From contig CAVOKZ010000042.1 in NCBI GenBank assembly GCA_963696625.1, positions 1 through 21,343 on the forward strand: 21,343 nt of DNA, in the 5' to 3' direction. Each line of letters opens with the position of its first letter. The first letter of the stretch is position 1. The translations under genes and the position numbers were made by a program. The notes beneath the pieces were generated by a model. That model saw only the letters and a program-made list of their open reading frames with translations. It was not told the origin of the DNA and searched no databases. This DNA comes from JAWVFN01 sp963696625 (GTDB lineage Bacteria > Actinomycetota > Thermoleophilia > Solirubrobacterales > 70-9). Below, one piece after another: positions 1 to 6,651 of this stretch.

Positions 1-24
1 TTATGTCCTCTCGTCTCGGTCTTG

Positions 25-420
<396 letters not shown>

Positions 421-797
421 GTGCTTCAGCCGCGGCGACTCATCGAAGGCCCTGAGTACCCAGGATCACTAGAAGCCGCTCGGAGCCGTGGCCTTCCGCG
501 GTTTGACGGACACGTACAGGCGCTCCTCTATGTCGCACGGATCAACCCCAGCGACTCCACCGCCTTCCTAGACGAGCGCCTACGGGTTCGCGAGTCGGCG
601 GACCTGGCGCACGGCTATCGGGTCGCCTTGTTTTTCGAGGTTGAGGCCCACCAATTCGTGACTCACTTGAAGTGGATAGACATTGGGCGGCTTGAGCCTG
701 AAGTCGATCCCTGGGACCCTTCGCCGTGACGGTTCGCCGCACACAAAGACCGCCCGTGAGAGCGGCCCTCGCACGGTCCCGGCCCTGACAGCCGAAC
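421..797. other. Stretch without a recognisable gene between the purL remnant and the IS3 element
   Basis: An open frame on the plus strand runs from 421 to 729 (102 codons), but its product resembles nothing I recognise. It has no convincing ribosome binding site, and it begins inside the broken purL region. Base composition is a little less GC-rich than the backbone. The final bases, joined to those after the insertion sequence, would have formed a small inverted repeat (GACAG ... CTGTC). I see no RNA gene or promoter I could defend. Confidence 0.4.
794..797. repeat. Left copy of the target-site duplication GAAC
   Basis: GAAC is adjacent to the left inverted repeat and is repeated exactly at 2136-2139 next to the right one. 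Four bases lies within the 3-5 base range known for IS3 elements. Confidence 0.75.
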
Positions 798-837
798 TGG
801 CCTGACCCCCCCAGAATCAGTCCGACCCTTGTGAGAG
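798..837 (+). repeat. Left terminal inverted repeat of the IS3 element
   Basis: The outer end reads TGGCCTGACC and the inner end TTGTGAGAG. The reverse complement of 2098-2135 reads TGACCGGACC outside and GTATGAGAG inside, with an aligned run of Cs and a shared GTCC between. The two arms differ by substitutions and a two-base length difference. Confidence 0.8.
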
Positions 838-879
838 TCCTTACCGCCCACAAAGATGGGCAAGGAGGACGACCACGAG

Positions 880-1158
880 ATGCGAGCAAGACGCCACACC
901 CCCGAGCAGGTGCTCCGCAAGCTGCGCGAGGCCGAGCGCCTGCAGGCCGACGGCAAGACCGTCGCCGAGATCGCCAAGGCCCTGGAGGTCTCCGAGCAGA
1001 CCCTCGCCCGCTGGCGAAACACCTACGGCGCCATGAAGGCAAACGACGTCCGCCGGCTGAAGGAGCTCGAGACCGAGAACCGGCGCCTGAAGGCGATCGT
1101 CGCCGACAAGGAGCTCGAGAACCGCGCCCTGAAGGAGCTGGCCGAGGGGAAATGGTGA
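880..1158 (+). CDS. IS3-family transposase OrfA
   Basis: This 92-residue protein is the DNA-binding part of an IS3 transposase. Residues about 5-50 form a helix-turn-helix of the transposase_8 kind (TPEQVLRKLREAERL, then VAEIAKALEVSEQTLARWRN). Residues 58-90 form a leucine-zipper-like coiled coil rich in Leu, Glu and Arg that normally mediates oligomerisation. I chose the ATG at 880 because AAGGAGG lies 11 bases upstream (862-868); an in-frame ATG at 856 has no such site. The stop codon overlaps the orfB start in ATGGTGA. OrfB lies in the -1 frame relative to OrfA, the arrangement that usually yields an OrfAB fusion. Confidence 0.9.
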   Translation: MRARRHTPEQVLRKLREAERLQADGKTVAEIAKALEVSEQTLARWRNTYGAMKANDVRRLKELETENRRLKAIVADKELENRALKELAEGKW

Positions 1159-2012
1159 GCCCGTCGCGGAGGAGGGAGGCGGTCTGCGTTCTGCAGCGCC
1201 GGCTCCCGATCTCCGAGAGGCGGGCCTGCGAGATTGTCGGCCAGCACCGCTCGACCCAGCGCTACCTGCCGCGCCCGGCCGAAGACGATCAGGCGCTGCG
1301 CCGCAAGCTGCGCGAGATCGGCTCCACCCACAAGCGCTGGGGCTACCGCCGCGCCCACGGCCACCTGGTCAACGAGTGCGGCTGGCGGGTGAACCGAAAG
1401 CGGGTCCAGCGGGTCTGGCGCGAGGAGGGCCTGCGGGTGCCGGCGAAGGCCAAGAAGCGCCGCAGGGCCGGGCAATCGAGCGCCGATCTGCCCTCCACCG
1501 CAGAGCACCCCGGCCACGTCTGGGCGCTCGACTTCTGCCACGACGCCACCGAGGCGGGCACCGAGCTTCGCTTCTTGAACGTGATCGACGAGTTCACGCG
1601 CGAGGCGCTCGCGATCCGAGTCAGCCGTTCGTTTACCGCCGATCAGACCGTCGAGGTGCTCGGCGCCCTCGCCGGCAAGCGCGGCTTCCCGGCCTTCGTG
1701 CGCATGGACAACGGCCCCGAGCTGACCGCGGCGGCGCTGCAGCAATGGTGCGAACGCGCCGAGGTGGCGACCACCTACATCGACCCCGGCTGCCCCTGGC
1801 AGAACCCCTGGATCGAGTCGTTCAACGGCCGCTTCCGAGACGAGGTGCTCGACTGCGAGCTCTTCACCAGCCCCGAGGACGCCCAGCTGGTCGCCGACGA
1901 CTGGCGCGAGACCTACAACCACCTGCACCCGCACTCCTCGCTCGGGATGCTGGCGCCGGCGGTTTTCGCCGCGCGCTGGGCGGCCGAGCAGGCGCTGGGA
2001 GCAACCGGATGA
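1152..2012 (+). CDS. IS3-family transposase OrfB (DDE integrase)
   Basis: This 286-residue protein is the catalytic part of the transposase. An N-terminal HTH_21-like segment (residues about 45-100, with the family's RWGYRRAH motif) precedes an RNase-H-fold integrase core. The catalytic triad is visible: D127 in WALDF, D186 in MDNGPE and E222 in WIESFNGRFRDE. Exactly 35 residues separate the second D from the E, the classic DD(35)E spacing. The C-terminus carries the family's YNHLHPHSSLGMLAP motif. The ATG at 1152 overlaps the orfA stop by seven bases. Production could be by translational coupling or by -1 frameshifting from orfA; the overlap has GGGGAAATGG but no clean X-XXY-YYZ heptamer in phase. 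The frame is intact. Confidence 0.93.
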   Translation: MVSPSRRREAVCVLQRRLPISERRACEIVGQHRSTQRYLPRPAEDDQALRRKLREIGSTHKRWGYRRAHGHLVNECGWRVNRKRVQRVWREEGLRVPAKAKKRRRAGQSSADLPSTAEHPGHVWALDFCHDATEAGTELRFLNVIDEFTREALAIRVSRSFTADQTVEVLGALAGKRGFPAFVRMDNGPELTAAALQQWCERAEVATTYIDPGCPWQNPWIESFNGRFRDEVLDCELFTSPEDAQLVADDWRETYNHLHPHSSLGMLAPAVFAARWAAEQALGATG

Positions 2013-2019
2013 GCACGGC

Positions 2020-2068
2020 CGCCGGCACGGCTTCGCTCGCCCTGCGGGCTCGCTACGCCGTGCCGGCG
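2020..2068 (+). terminator. Strong stem-loop after the transposase, inside the IS end
   Basis: CGCCGGCACGGC (2020-2031) pairs perfectly over 12 bases with GCCGTGCCGGCG (2057-2068) across a 25-base loop. It starts eight bases after the orfB stop. There is no T tract, so it could be a terminator or a structural element limiting read-through from or into the element. Confidence 0.5.
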
Positions 2069-2097
2069 CTACCTTTCAACGCGAAGACAACCCTGGG

Positions 2098-2135
2098 CTC
2101 TCATACGGGGTGGACCGAAGAAGGGGGTCCGGTCA
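2098..2135 (+). repeat. Right terminal inverted repeat of the IS3 element
   Basis: This arm is the inverted partner of 798-837: CTCTCAT at the inner edge, a G run in the middle, and GGTCA at the outer edge immediately before the second GAAC copy. Confidence 0.8.
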
Positions 2136-2139
2136 GAAC
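2136..2139. repeat. Right copy of the target-site duplication GAAC
   Basis: This matches 794-797 exactly. Joining the flanks with one GAAC copy restores GACAG-CCGAA-CTGTC, a small inverted repeat that would have been the insertion target. Confidence 0.75.
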
Positions 2140-2229
2140 TGTCCTGGCGACCGACCGTTCCTCGTTAGAGGGTTCAGCCCCAGAATCTCGCCCCCAACTT
2201 CCGAAAAACGCCAAGTCCGTGTGAAGTCG

Positions 2230-2250
2230 GTTGCCAACAAAGTTGTCAAC
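2230..2250. promoter_or_regulatory. Tandem 9-base palindromes, operator or recombinase-site candidate
   Basis: GTTGCCAAC (2230-2238) and GTTGTCAAC (2242-2250) are each a GTTG-N-CAAC palindrome, placed 12 bases apart with AAA between. Such evenly spaced dyads upstream of an integrase module resemble binding sites for a repressor or recombination directionality factor. No function is proven. Related half-sites recur at 2550-2567. Confidence 0.4.
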
Positions 2251-2549
2251 CCGGGCTTGACCGGATAGGTTCAGAGGCAGCCGAAACCGATCCGTCGCCC
2301 TAGTCGCGAAACAAGTGACGACGAGCCGGCTTCTCGAGCACGACGCTTGCAAATCCGAGAGCTGGCATACGGCGCCAGCAAGTCAGACGGTTCCGCGTTG
2401 CTCGTACCTAGAACCGTAAGGCAGCGGGCCGAGATTTCTCTACCCCTGCCAGTAGGGAAAAGACCCACTTTGGGGATACCCGCGGAAGAATCAGCTCGCA
2501 TTTTCCCTGCTACATCCCGACTTTGACCGAGCCGAACGGTCTTGCCGAA

Positions 2550-2592
2550 GTTGTTGACGTTCTTGACTTCCGACTCCGCTGGGGCATAGAGT
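2550..2592 (+). promoter_or_regulatory. Candidate sigma-70-type promoter with repeated 9-mers over the -35
   Basis: GTTGTTGAC (2550-2558) is followed directly by GTTCTTGAC (2559-2567), a tandem repeat differing by one base. The second copy contains a -35-like TTGACT (2563-2568). It stands 18 bases before a -10-like TAGAGT (2587-2592), about 120 bases upstream of the HTH gene. The repeat covering the -35 box would suit binding of an autoregulator. Confidence 0.45.
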
Positions 2593-2608
2593 CGCTCCAC
2601 CAATAAGT

Positions 2609-2637
2609 GGGGCCGCGGTGCGTGAACACCCGGCCCC
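2609..2637 (+). promoter_or_regulatory. Strong leader hairpin upstream of the HTH gene
   Basis: GGGGCCG (2609-2615) pairs with CGGCCCC (2631-2637), and GGTG (2617-2620) with CACC (2627-2630). The result is an 11-base-pair stem with one bulged C and a six-base loop. It lies between the promoter candidate and the start codon at 2713. It lacks a T tract, so an attenuator, an RNA-stability element or a protein site are all possible. Confidence 0.45.
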
Positions 2638-2712
2638 GTGGCACCGGTCCGAAACAGACCAGCGCCCCGGGACCATATCCCCCGCGACTCCCTCAACGAA
2701 GGAGGAGCAGCG

Positions 2713-3087
2713 ATGGATGCAGTCTCAGCGGTACTGGATCGGACAACCACCCGGAGAGAGCTGGCCCGCCGGATCAACGTCAGTCCGAAGGTGTTGGCGA
2801 ATGTCGAGAGGGGCGGCTTCCCCGAGCCCGAGAACGCGGCCAAGATCGCTTCCTACTTCGGCGCACGACCGACCGAGATGTGGGACGGCGAAAGCGACTG
2901 GAGCAACCTCAGAAGTCTGAGGACCGGCGCTCGTCAGACGTGCAAGACAGCCGGGGAAATGGTCGGCGTAGATGCCGAGACTTTCCTCAGATGGGAGCAG
3001 GGCGAAGAACCGATTCCCGACGAGGCGACCGTCGAGCTGGCCCGTCGCTATGCCGTCCAGATTCACTACCTGAAGGGATGGAACTGA
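2713..3087 (+). CDS. Small DNA-binding protein with two HTH-like segments, upstream of integrase
   Basis: This 124-residue protein probably acts as regulator or excision factor of the integrase module. Residues about 13-57 look like a Cro/C1-type helix-turn-helix (RRELARRINVSPKVLANVER, followed by a PENAAKIASYFG recognition and support region). Residues about 70-118 look like a second, more diverged copy (TAGEMVGVDAETFLRWEQGE, then PDEATVELARRYAV). The ATG at 2713 is well supported, with AAGGAGGA ending seven bases upstream. Its TGA overlaps the integrase ATG by one base (TGATG), indicating one transcript and coupled translation. The role is inferred from fold and context. A single-chain tandem HTH could bind DNA without dimerising, or bind the tandem 9-mers upstream. 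Confidence 0.75.
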   Translation: MDAVSAVLDRTTTRRELARRINVSPKVLANVERGGFPEPENAAKIASYFGARPTEMWDGESDWSNLRSLRTGARQTCKTAGEMVGVDAETFLRWEQGEEPIPDEATVELARRYAVQIHYLKGWN

Positions 3088-4211
3088 TGGCCGAAGGCAT
3101 TGAGGCTCGCCACAAGAAGACCTGCCGTTCCTTGGAGGGCGGCAGGTGCAGTTGCTTGCCGTCCTTCCGCGCGGCCGTGTGGTCTACCCGCGACGGGAAG
3201 CTGATCCGCAAAACGTTCCCGACGAAGGCGGCTGCAAAGACCTGGCGTCACGATGCGATGGCCGCGCTTCGGAAGGGCGAACTGCGCCCGCCCTCGAGCA
3301 AGCGGCTCCGGGAAGTGGCCGAAGCCTGGCTCGAGGAGCTTGAGGCCGGCACGGTTCGGAACCGCTCGGGCGACCCCTACAAGCCGAGCGCGATCAGGGG
3401 TTACGAAAAGGCCCTCCGGCTCCGGGTCCTGCCTCGCTTCGGAGACATGAAGCTCTCGGACCTTCGCCGTGTGGACGTTCAGGATTTCGTGGACTCCATG
3501 CTTGCGGGCGGTCTTCATGCCAGCACGATTGATTCAACGGTCAATCCCCTCCGCGCGATCTACCGACGCGCGGTTAGTCGGGGAGAGATTGCCGTCAATC
3601 CCACCCGCGAACTAGAGATGCCTGCGATCCGCAGTAAGAAGATGCGTATCGCGTCGCCGCAGGAGGCCAAGCGCCTCCTTGCTGCTCTCCCCGAAGGCGA
3701 TCAGGCGCTTTGGGCGACGGCTAGGTACGCCGGCCTCCGGCGCGGCGAGCTTCGAGCCCTCGACCGGGATCGCGTAGACCTTTCTCTCGGCCTCATCCAC
3801 GTTGAGCGAGCTTGGGACGACAAAGAGGGCTTCATCACCCCGAAGTACAACAGCAAGCGCCGCGTGCCAATCCCCGCGGAGCTGCGCGACCACCTGATGC
3901 GGCATGGGGGGGAAGGTCTGATCTTCGGCCGAACCCCGGAACTGCCCTTCGACCCACGTGGGCTGACGAAGCGGACCGATAAGGCGTGGAAGGACGCGGG
4001 CCTGCAGCGACTCACTCTGCACGAAGGTCGGCACACGTTCGCCTCGTTGATGATCGCGGCCGGCGTCAACGCAAAGGCGCTCTCGACCTACATGGGCCAC
4101 GCGAACATCAGCATCACCCTCGATCGCTACGGCCACCTAATGCCGGGCAACGAGGAGGAGGCGGCGGGACTTCTTGACGCTTACCTCGACAGGGAGGCAG
4201 TCGTCGCATAG
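3087..4211 (+). CDS. int: Tyrosine-type site-specific recombinase (integrase)
   Basis: This 374-residue enzyme would catalyse integration and excision of its element. Residues 10-65 form an N-terminal arm-type domain with a C-x(8)-C-x-C start (C13, C21 and C23 in a Gly/Arg-rich loop), common in actinobacterial phage integrases. Residues about 72-165 are the SAM-like core-binding domain. The catalytic domain follows, with R218 in AGLRRGEL, a lysine near 253-258, H312-E-G-R315 in LHEGRHTF, H338 in MGHANI and the nucleophile Y348 in LDRYGHLMP. The full pentad is present, so the enzyme looks active. It starts on an ATG overlapping the upstream stop; an in-frame ATG three codons earlier is less likely. 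The attachment site is not identifiable here. Confidence 0.92.
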   Translation: MAEGIEARHKKTCRSLEGGRCSCLPSFRAAVWSTRDGKLIRKTFPTKAAAKTWRHDAMAALRKGELRPPSSKRLREVAEAWLEELEAGTVRNRSGDPYKPSAIRGYEKALRLRVLPRFGDMKLSDLRRVDVQDFVDSMLAGGLHASTIDSTVNPLRAIYRRAVSRGEIAVNPTRELEMPAIRSKKMRIASPQEAKRLLAALPEGDQALWATARYAGLRRGELRALDRDRVDLSLGLIHVERAWDDKEGFITPKYNSKRRVPIPAELRDHLMRHGGEGLIFGRTPELPFDPRGLTKRTDKAWKDAGLQRLTLHEGRHTFASLMIAAGVNAKALSTYMGHANISITLDRYGHLMPGNEEEAAGLLDAYLDREAVVA

Positions 4212-4222
4212 CATCGGTGTTG

Positions 4223-4642
4223 ATGCCAACCAGAGTTGCCGGGGCAATCATCTGCTGCATCTTCCTCCTGCTGGTGGCGACGGCTGTTCCCGCCGAGGGA
4301 AAGAAAAGGGACCCCCGGTTGAGTTACTCAGACGCCTATGCGGCAGCCCTTGATCGAGCGCACCGCGAGCAGCTTGCAGCCACCCTGCTCTATGGCGGCT
4401 ATCAAGTCGAGGTCTGCCAGCGGTTGAGGCGGAAACAATTCCGCTGCGTCGTGGACTACTGGGGGGTCAAGCTGGGCAGCACCTTTCCCGACCCGCCTTA
4501 CAAGTACCTCCACATCGACTGCCAGATTCCGGTTCTAGTCGCGGCGCTGCGAAGCCGGTTTTATCCGTCTACCTTCGTTCAGCCTGGCGGCAAGTGCGTC
4601 AGCTACTCAAACTCAACCACGGCGTCGAGCAACTTTCCGTAG
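4223..4642 (+). CDS. Small secreted protein with four cysteines, unknown function
   Basis: I do not recognise this 139-residue protein. It starts with a signal peptide: a short basic start (MPTR), a hydrophobic run of about 18 residues (AGAIICCIFLLLVATAV) and a likely signal peptidase I site after VPA-EG. The mature part is basic, then mixed, with four cysteines (VCQRL, FRCVV, IDCQI and GKCVS) that could form two disulfides outside the cell. A segment CVVDYWGVKLG suggests beta strands. GTG (4217) and TTG (4220) precede the ATG in frame, but the ATG gives the best signal peptide. It starts 11 bases after the integrase stop and shares its lower GC content, so it is probably cargo of the same element. 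Confidence 0.6.
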   Translation: MPTRVAGAIICCIFLLLVATAVPAEGKKRDPRLSYSDAYAAALDRAHREQLAATLLYGGYQVEVCQRLRRKQFRCVVDYWGVKLGSTFPDPPYKYLHIDCQIPVLVAALRSRFYPSTFVQPGGKCVSYSNSTTASSNFP

Positions 4643-4980
4643 GCAGCCTTTTCCCACGGAGTTTCCCGCGGCGACACGAGGTCGCATAACCAAGCCGTTT
4701 GCGCGGCTGAGCCGGAGACGTACTACATCTGACAAGCCACCACCAGGAAGGGGGCCGCAGGAGAGCGCAAGCGCGGCAAGACCACGATCAGAGCGCCGGT
4801 TGAGTCCAGGCGGTACGCCTCCAAGGCCGGCGCCGGGGGTCGCGACCTTCGAATGGATCGAGGCCTTCTACAACCGCACCCGGCTTCACTCGACCCTCGG
4901 CAATTCCAGTCATCGACCACGAGGAAGGCTGGAACCTCGTGTTCGACAACCTCGCGCGAGAAGTCGAGTCTTAACCGCGG
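4643..4980. other. Gene-poor junction between accessory DNA and backbone
   Basis: Apart from the transposase relic at 4842-4907, I see no complete gene here. A short open end at 4909-4974 reads VIDHEEGWNLVFDNLAREVES and stops at TAA. It is compositionally protein-like and could be the tail of a lost gene, but I cannot name it. No tRNA or clear attachment repeat is present. Confidence 0.4.
4842..4907 (+). pseudogene. Relic of an IS3-type transposase C-terminus
   Basis: The plus frame reads FEWIEAFYNRTRLHSTLG, the near-invariant C-terminal motif of IS3-group OrfB transposases (IExFYNRxRxHSxLGxxSP). Everything upstream that should encode the catalytic core is missing, and the frame degenerates after the motif. 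The motif differs from the equivalent YNHLHPHSSLG of the intact element at 798-2135, so the relic comes from a different, older insertion. Confidence 0.7.
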
Positions 4981-5679
4981 CTAGTCGCCGCTGAGCGCTT
5001 TCTGGGCGCATTGCTCGCGGGCGGTGCGGAACTTCTCCGAAAGGGTCCCGGGCCGCTGGCCGGCCTTGATCTGCTCGATCTCCTGCGGCGTGATCGTCTG
5101 CCGCAGCTTGTTGACGATGCAGTCGGCGACCTCGGGGGAGAGGCCCTTGTTCGTGACCTCCTTCTGGATCGTCGCGAAGAACAGCTCGGTAAGGGCGTCG
5201 CCGCTGGACGTGCTCGTGCCGGTGCCAGTGCCGGTGGCGCCGGTGTCGGTACTCGTGCCGGTTGAGCTCGGCCCCGTCGTCGAGGGAGTGGACGACGCGG
5301 TGGCGTTGTCGAGCTCCCACTGGTCCTCCTGCTTGATGTATTCGGCGAACAGGCCCTGTCCGTCGCTCGGGCCGCCTTCGTAGGTGATGTCGGCGCTCGC
5401 CTTTTCGCCCTCGATCTTGATCGCCTCCACCTTGATCGAGTCCGGGTTGTCGCTGGTGTCCTCGACGTCCCTCTTACACTCCTCGATCGAGCCGTTGTAG
5501 AAGGTGTCGATGAAGTGCTGCGTGGCCACGTCGTCGCAGATCGCCGGATCGTTGCTGGTGATCGCCCTCTCCGAAACCTCGCGGATCTGATCCTCGTCGC
5601 TTGAACCGCCTCCGCCGCATGCCGTAAGCGCAACTGCGGCCAGAGCCGCCGCCAATGCAATAGGGACAACACGTCTCAT
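4981..5679 (-). CDS. Predicted lipoprotein with NTF2-like and small helical domains
   Basis: This 232-residue protein begins with a lipoprotein signal peptide (MRRVV, a hydrophobic stretch, then the lipobox LTAC-GGGG), so it should be anchored to the outer face of the membrane by Cys21. Residues about 28-127 have the pattern of an NTF2/SnoaL-like fold (DQIREVSERAITSNDPAICD, then strands ending in QWELDN). A low-complexity Thr/Ser/Gly linker (about 128-160) leads to a second helical domain with two cysteines, C187 (VADCIV) and C225 (REQCAQ). I do not know its substrate. Its start codon overlaps, on the opposite strand, an in-frame upstream ATG of cysK. The two genes are divergent and their promoters must lie within each other's 5' ends. 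Confidence 0.8.
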   Translation of the reverse strand: MRRVVPIALAAALAAVALTACGGGGSSDEDQIREVSERAITSNDPAICDDVATQHFIDTFYNGSIEECKRDVEDTSDNPDSIKVEAIKIEGEKASADITYEGGPSDGQGLFAEYIKQEDQWELDNATASSTPSTTGPSSTGTSTDTGATGTGTGTSTSSGDALTELFFATIQKEVTNKGLSPEVADCIVNKLRQTITPQEIEQIKAGQRPGTLSEKFRTAREQCAQKALSGD

Positions 5680-5704
5680 GAGCGCGGCAGGCTACCTTGC
5701 CCGG

Positions 5705-6649
5705 ATGGCGTCCGCACAGCGCACCGCACCCACGATCGGCGGCGAGGCCTCGGCCGTGGTCGGCAACACGCCCATGGTCCGCCTCGGCCGGCTCGGCGAG
5801 GGTCTCGGGGGCGAGGTCGTCGCCAAGCTCGAGTACTTCAACCCCGGTGGCTCGGTCAAGGACCGGATCGGCGTGGCGATGATCGACGCCGCCGAGGCCG
5901 AGGGCAAGATCGAGCGGGGCGGCTCGGTGATCGTCGAGCCGACCTCGGGCAACACGGGCATCGCGCTGGCGCTGGTCTGCGCCGTGCGCGGCTACCGGCT
6001 GATCCTCACCCTGCCCGAGGGGATGACCCGCGAGCGCTCCTCGCTGCTGCGCGTCTACGGCGCCGAGGTCTATGAGACGCCCTCGATGGGCGGCATGAAC
6101 GAGGCGGTCGACCTCGCCAAGCAGCTGCGCGACAAGCACGACGGCTTCATGCCCCAGCAGTTCGACAACCCCGCCAACCCCGAGATCCACCGCCGCACGA
6201 CGGCGGAGGAGATCTGGGCCGACCTCGACGGCGAGATCGACGCCTTCGTCTCGGGCGTCGGCACCGGCGGCACGATCACCGGCGTCGGCCAGGTGCTGAA
6301 GGAGCGCCGGCCGGAGTGCAAGATCGTCGCGGTCGAGCCGAAGCTCTCGGCCGTCCTCTCCGGCGGCACGCCCGGTGCCCACAAGATCCAGGGGATCGGC
6401 GCCGGCTTCGTGCCCGACGTCCTCGACCGCGACGTGATCGACGAGGTGATCGCGGTCGACGACGAGGACGCGCTCGAGATGGCCCGCCGCGCCGCCCGCG
6501 AGGAGGGGCTGCTGATCGGCTTCTCGGCGGGCGCCGCGATCGTCGCCGCGATCGAACTGGCCGGCCGCCCGGAGATGGAGGGCAAGCGGATAGCGGCGAT
6601 CGTCCCCGACTCGGGTGAGCGCTACATGTCGCTCCCGTTTTTCCCTTAG
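5705..6649 (+). CDS. cysK: Cysteine synthase A (O-acetylserine sulfhydrylase)
   Basis: CysK is a PLP enzyme that makes cysteine from O-acetylserine and sulfide in the cytoplasm. The 314-residue frame shows the PLP-lysine motif NPGGSVKDR, the substrate loop PTSGNTGIALA, the phosphate-binding loop GVGTGGTITGVG and the C-terminal PDSGERYMS. The length is normal for the family. I prefer the ATG at 5705, which puts the usual short N-terminus before VGNTPMVRL. An in-frame ATG at 5678 would add nine residues; it has a weak AGGGA 11 bases upstream but overlaps the lipoprotein start on the other strand. cysE follows after two bases, so the two consecutive steps of cysteine synthesis are co-transcribed. 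Confidence 0.95.
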   Translation: MASAQRTAPTIGGEASAVVGNTPMVRLGRLGEGLGGEVVAKLEYFNPGGSVKDRIGVAMIDAAEAEGKIERGGSVIVEPTSGNTGIALALVCAVRGYRLILTLPEGMTRERSSLLRVYGAEVYETPSMGGMNEAVDLAKQLRDKHDGFMPQQFDNPANPEIHRRTTAEEIWADLDGEIDAFVSGVGTGGTITGVGQVLKERRPECKIVAVEPKLSAVLSGGTPGAHKIQGIGAGFVPDVLDRDVIDEVIAVDDEDALEMARRAAREEGLLIGFSAGAAIVAAIELAGRPEMEGKRIAAIVPDSGERYMSLPFFP

Positions 6650-6651
6650 CC

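Larger units (their letters stand above)
798..2135 (+). mobile_element. Complete IS3-family insertion sequence
   Basis: The element is 1338 bases long. It starts TGGCC and ends GGTCA, matching the TG...CA ends typical of IS3 elements. Imperfect terminal inverted repeats of about 40 bases (798-837 and 2098-2135) bracket two overlapping transposase frames. The 4-base sequence GAAC occurs directly outside both ends (794-797 and 2136-2139), as expected of a target duplication. Ends, duplication and both ORFs look intact, so the element is probably recent and may be active. The internal DNA is as GC-rich as the backbone, while the DNA to its right is not, so the two came from different sources. 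Confidence 0.9.
2136..4980. mobile_element. Probable remnant or small integrative element (HTH regulator, tyrosine integrase, cargo)
   Basis: Between the IS3 right end and the first backbone gene lies a stretch visibly less GC-rich than its neighbours. It holds a 570-base control region, an HTH protein, a tyrosine recombinase and a small secreted protein, then a transposase relic. A regulator overlapping an integrase is the usual recombination module of integrative elements. I could find no tRNA and no convincing pair of direct repeats that would mark attL and attR, so the limits are only the outer bounds of the anomalous DNA. It may be a decayed element that kept its integrase end. Confidence 0.5.

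Noticed and set aside
421..729. 102-codon plus-strand open frame after the purL remnant
   Set aside because: No homology I recognise, no ribosome site, and it starts in broken DNA; kept only as part of a gap description.
2157..2200. Possible tRNA 3' half around GGGTTCAGCCCC near the integrase module
   Set aside because: Only the T-loop-like word fits; no acceptor stem, anticodon arm or D arm could be paired.
4203..4689. GTCGCATA repeated at 4203 and 4682 as possible attachment repeats
   Set aside because: Only eight bases, and one copy lies inside the integrase 3' end without extension; too short to support att sites.
5211..5270. Tandem repeats of GTGCCGGT type in the lipoprotein gene as a regulatory or CRISPR-like array
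   Set aside because: They encode the Thr/Gly/Ser linker of the lipoprotein and have no regular spacers.
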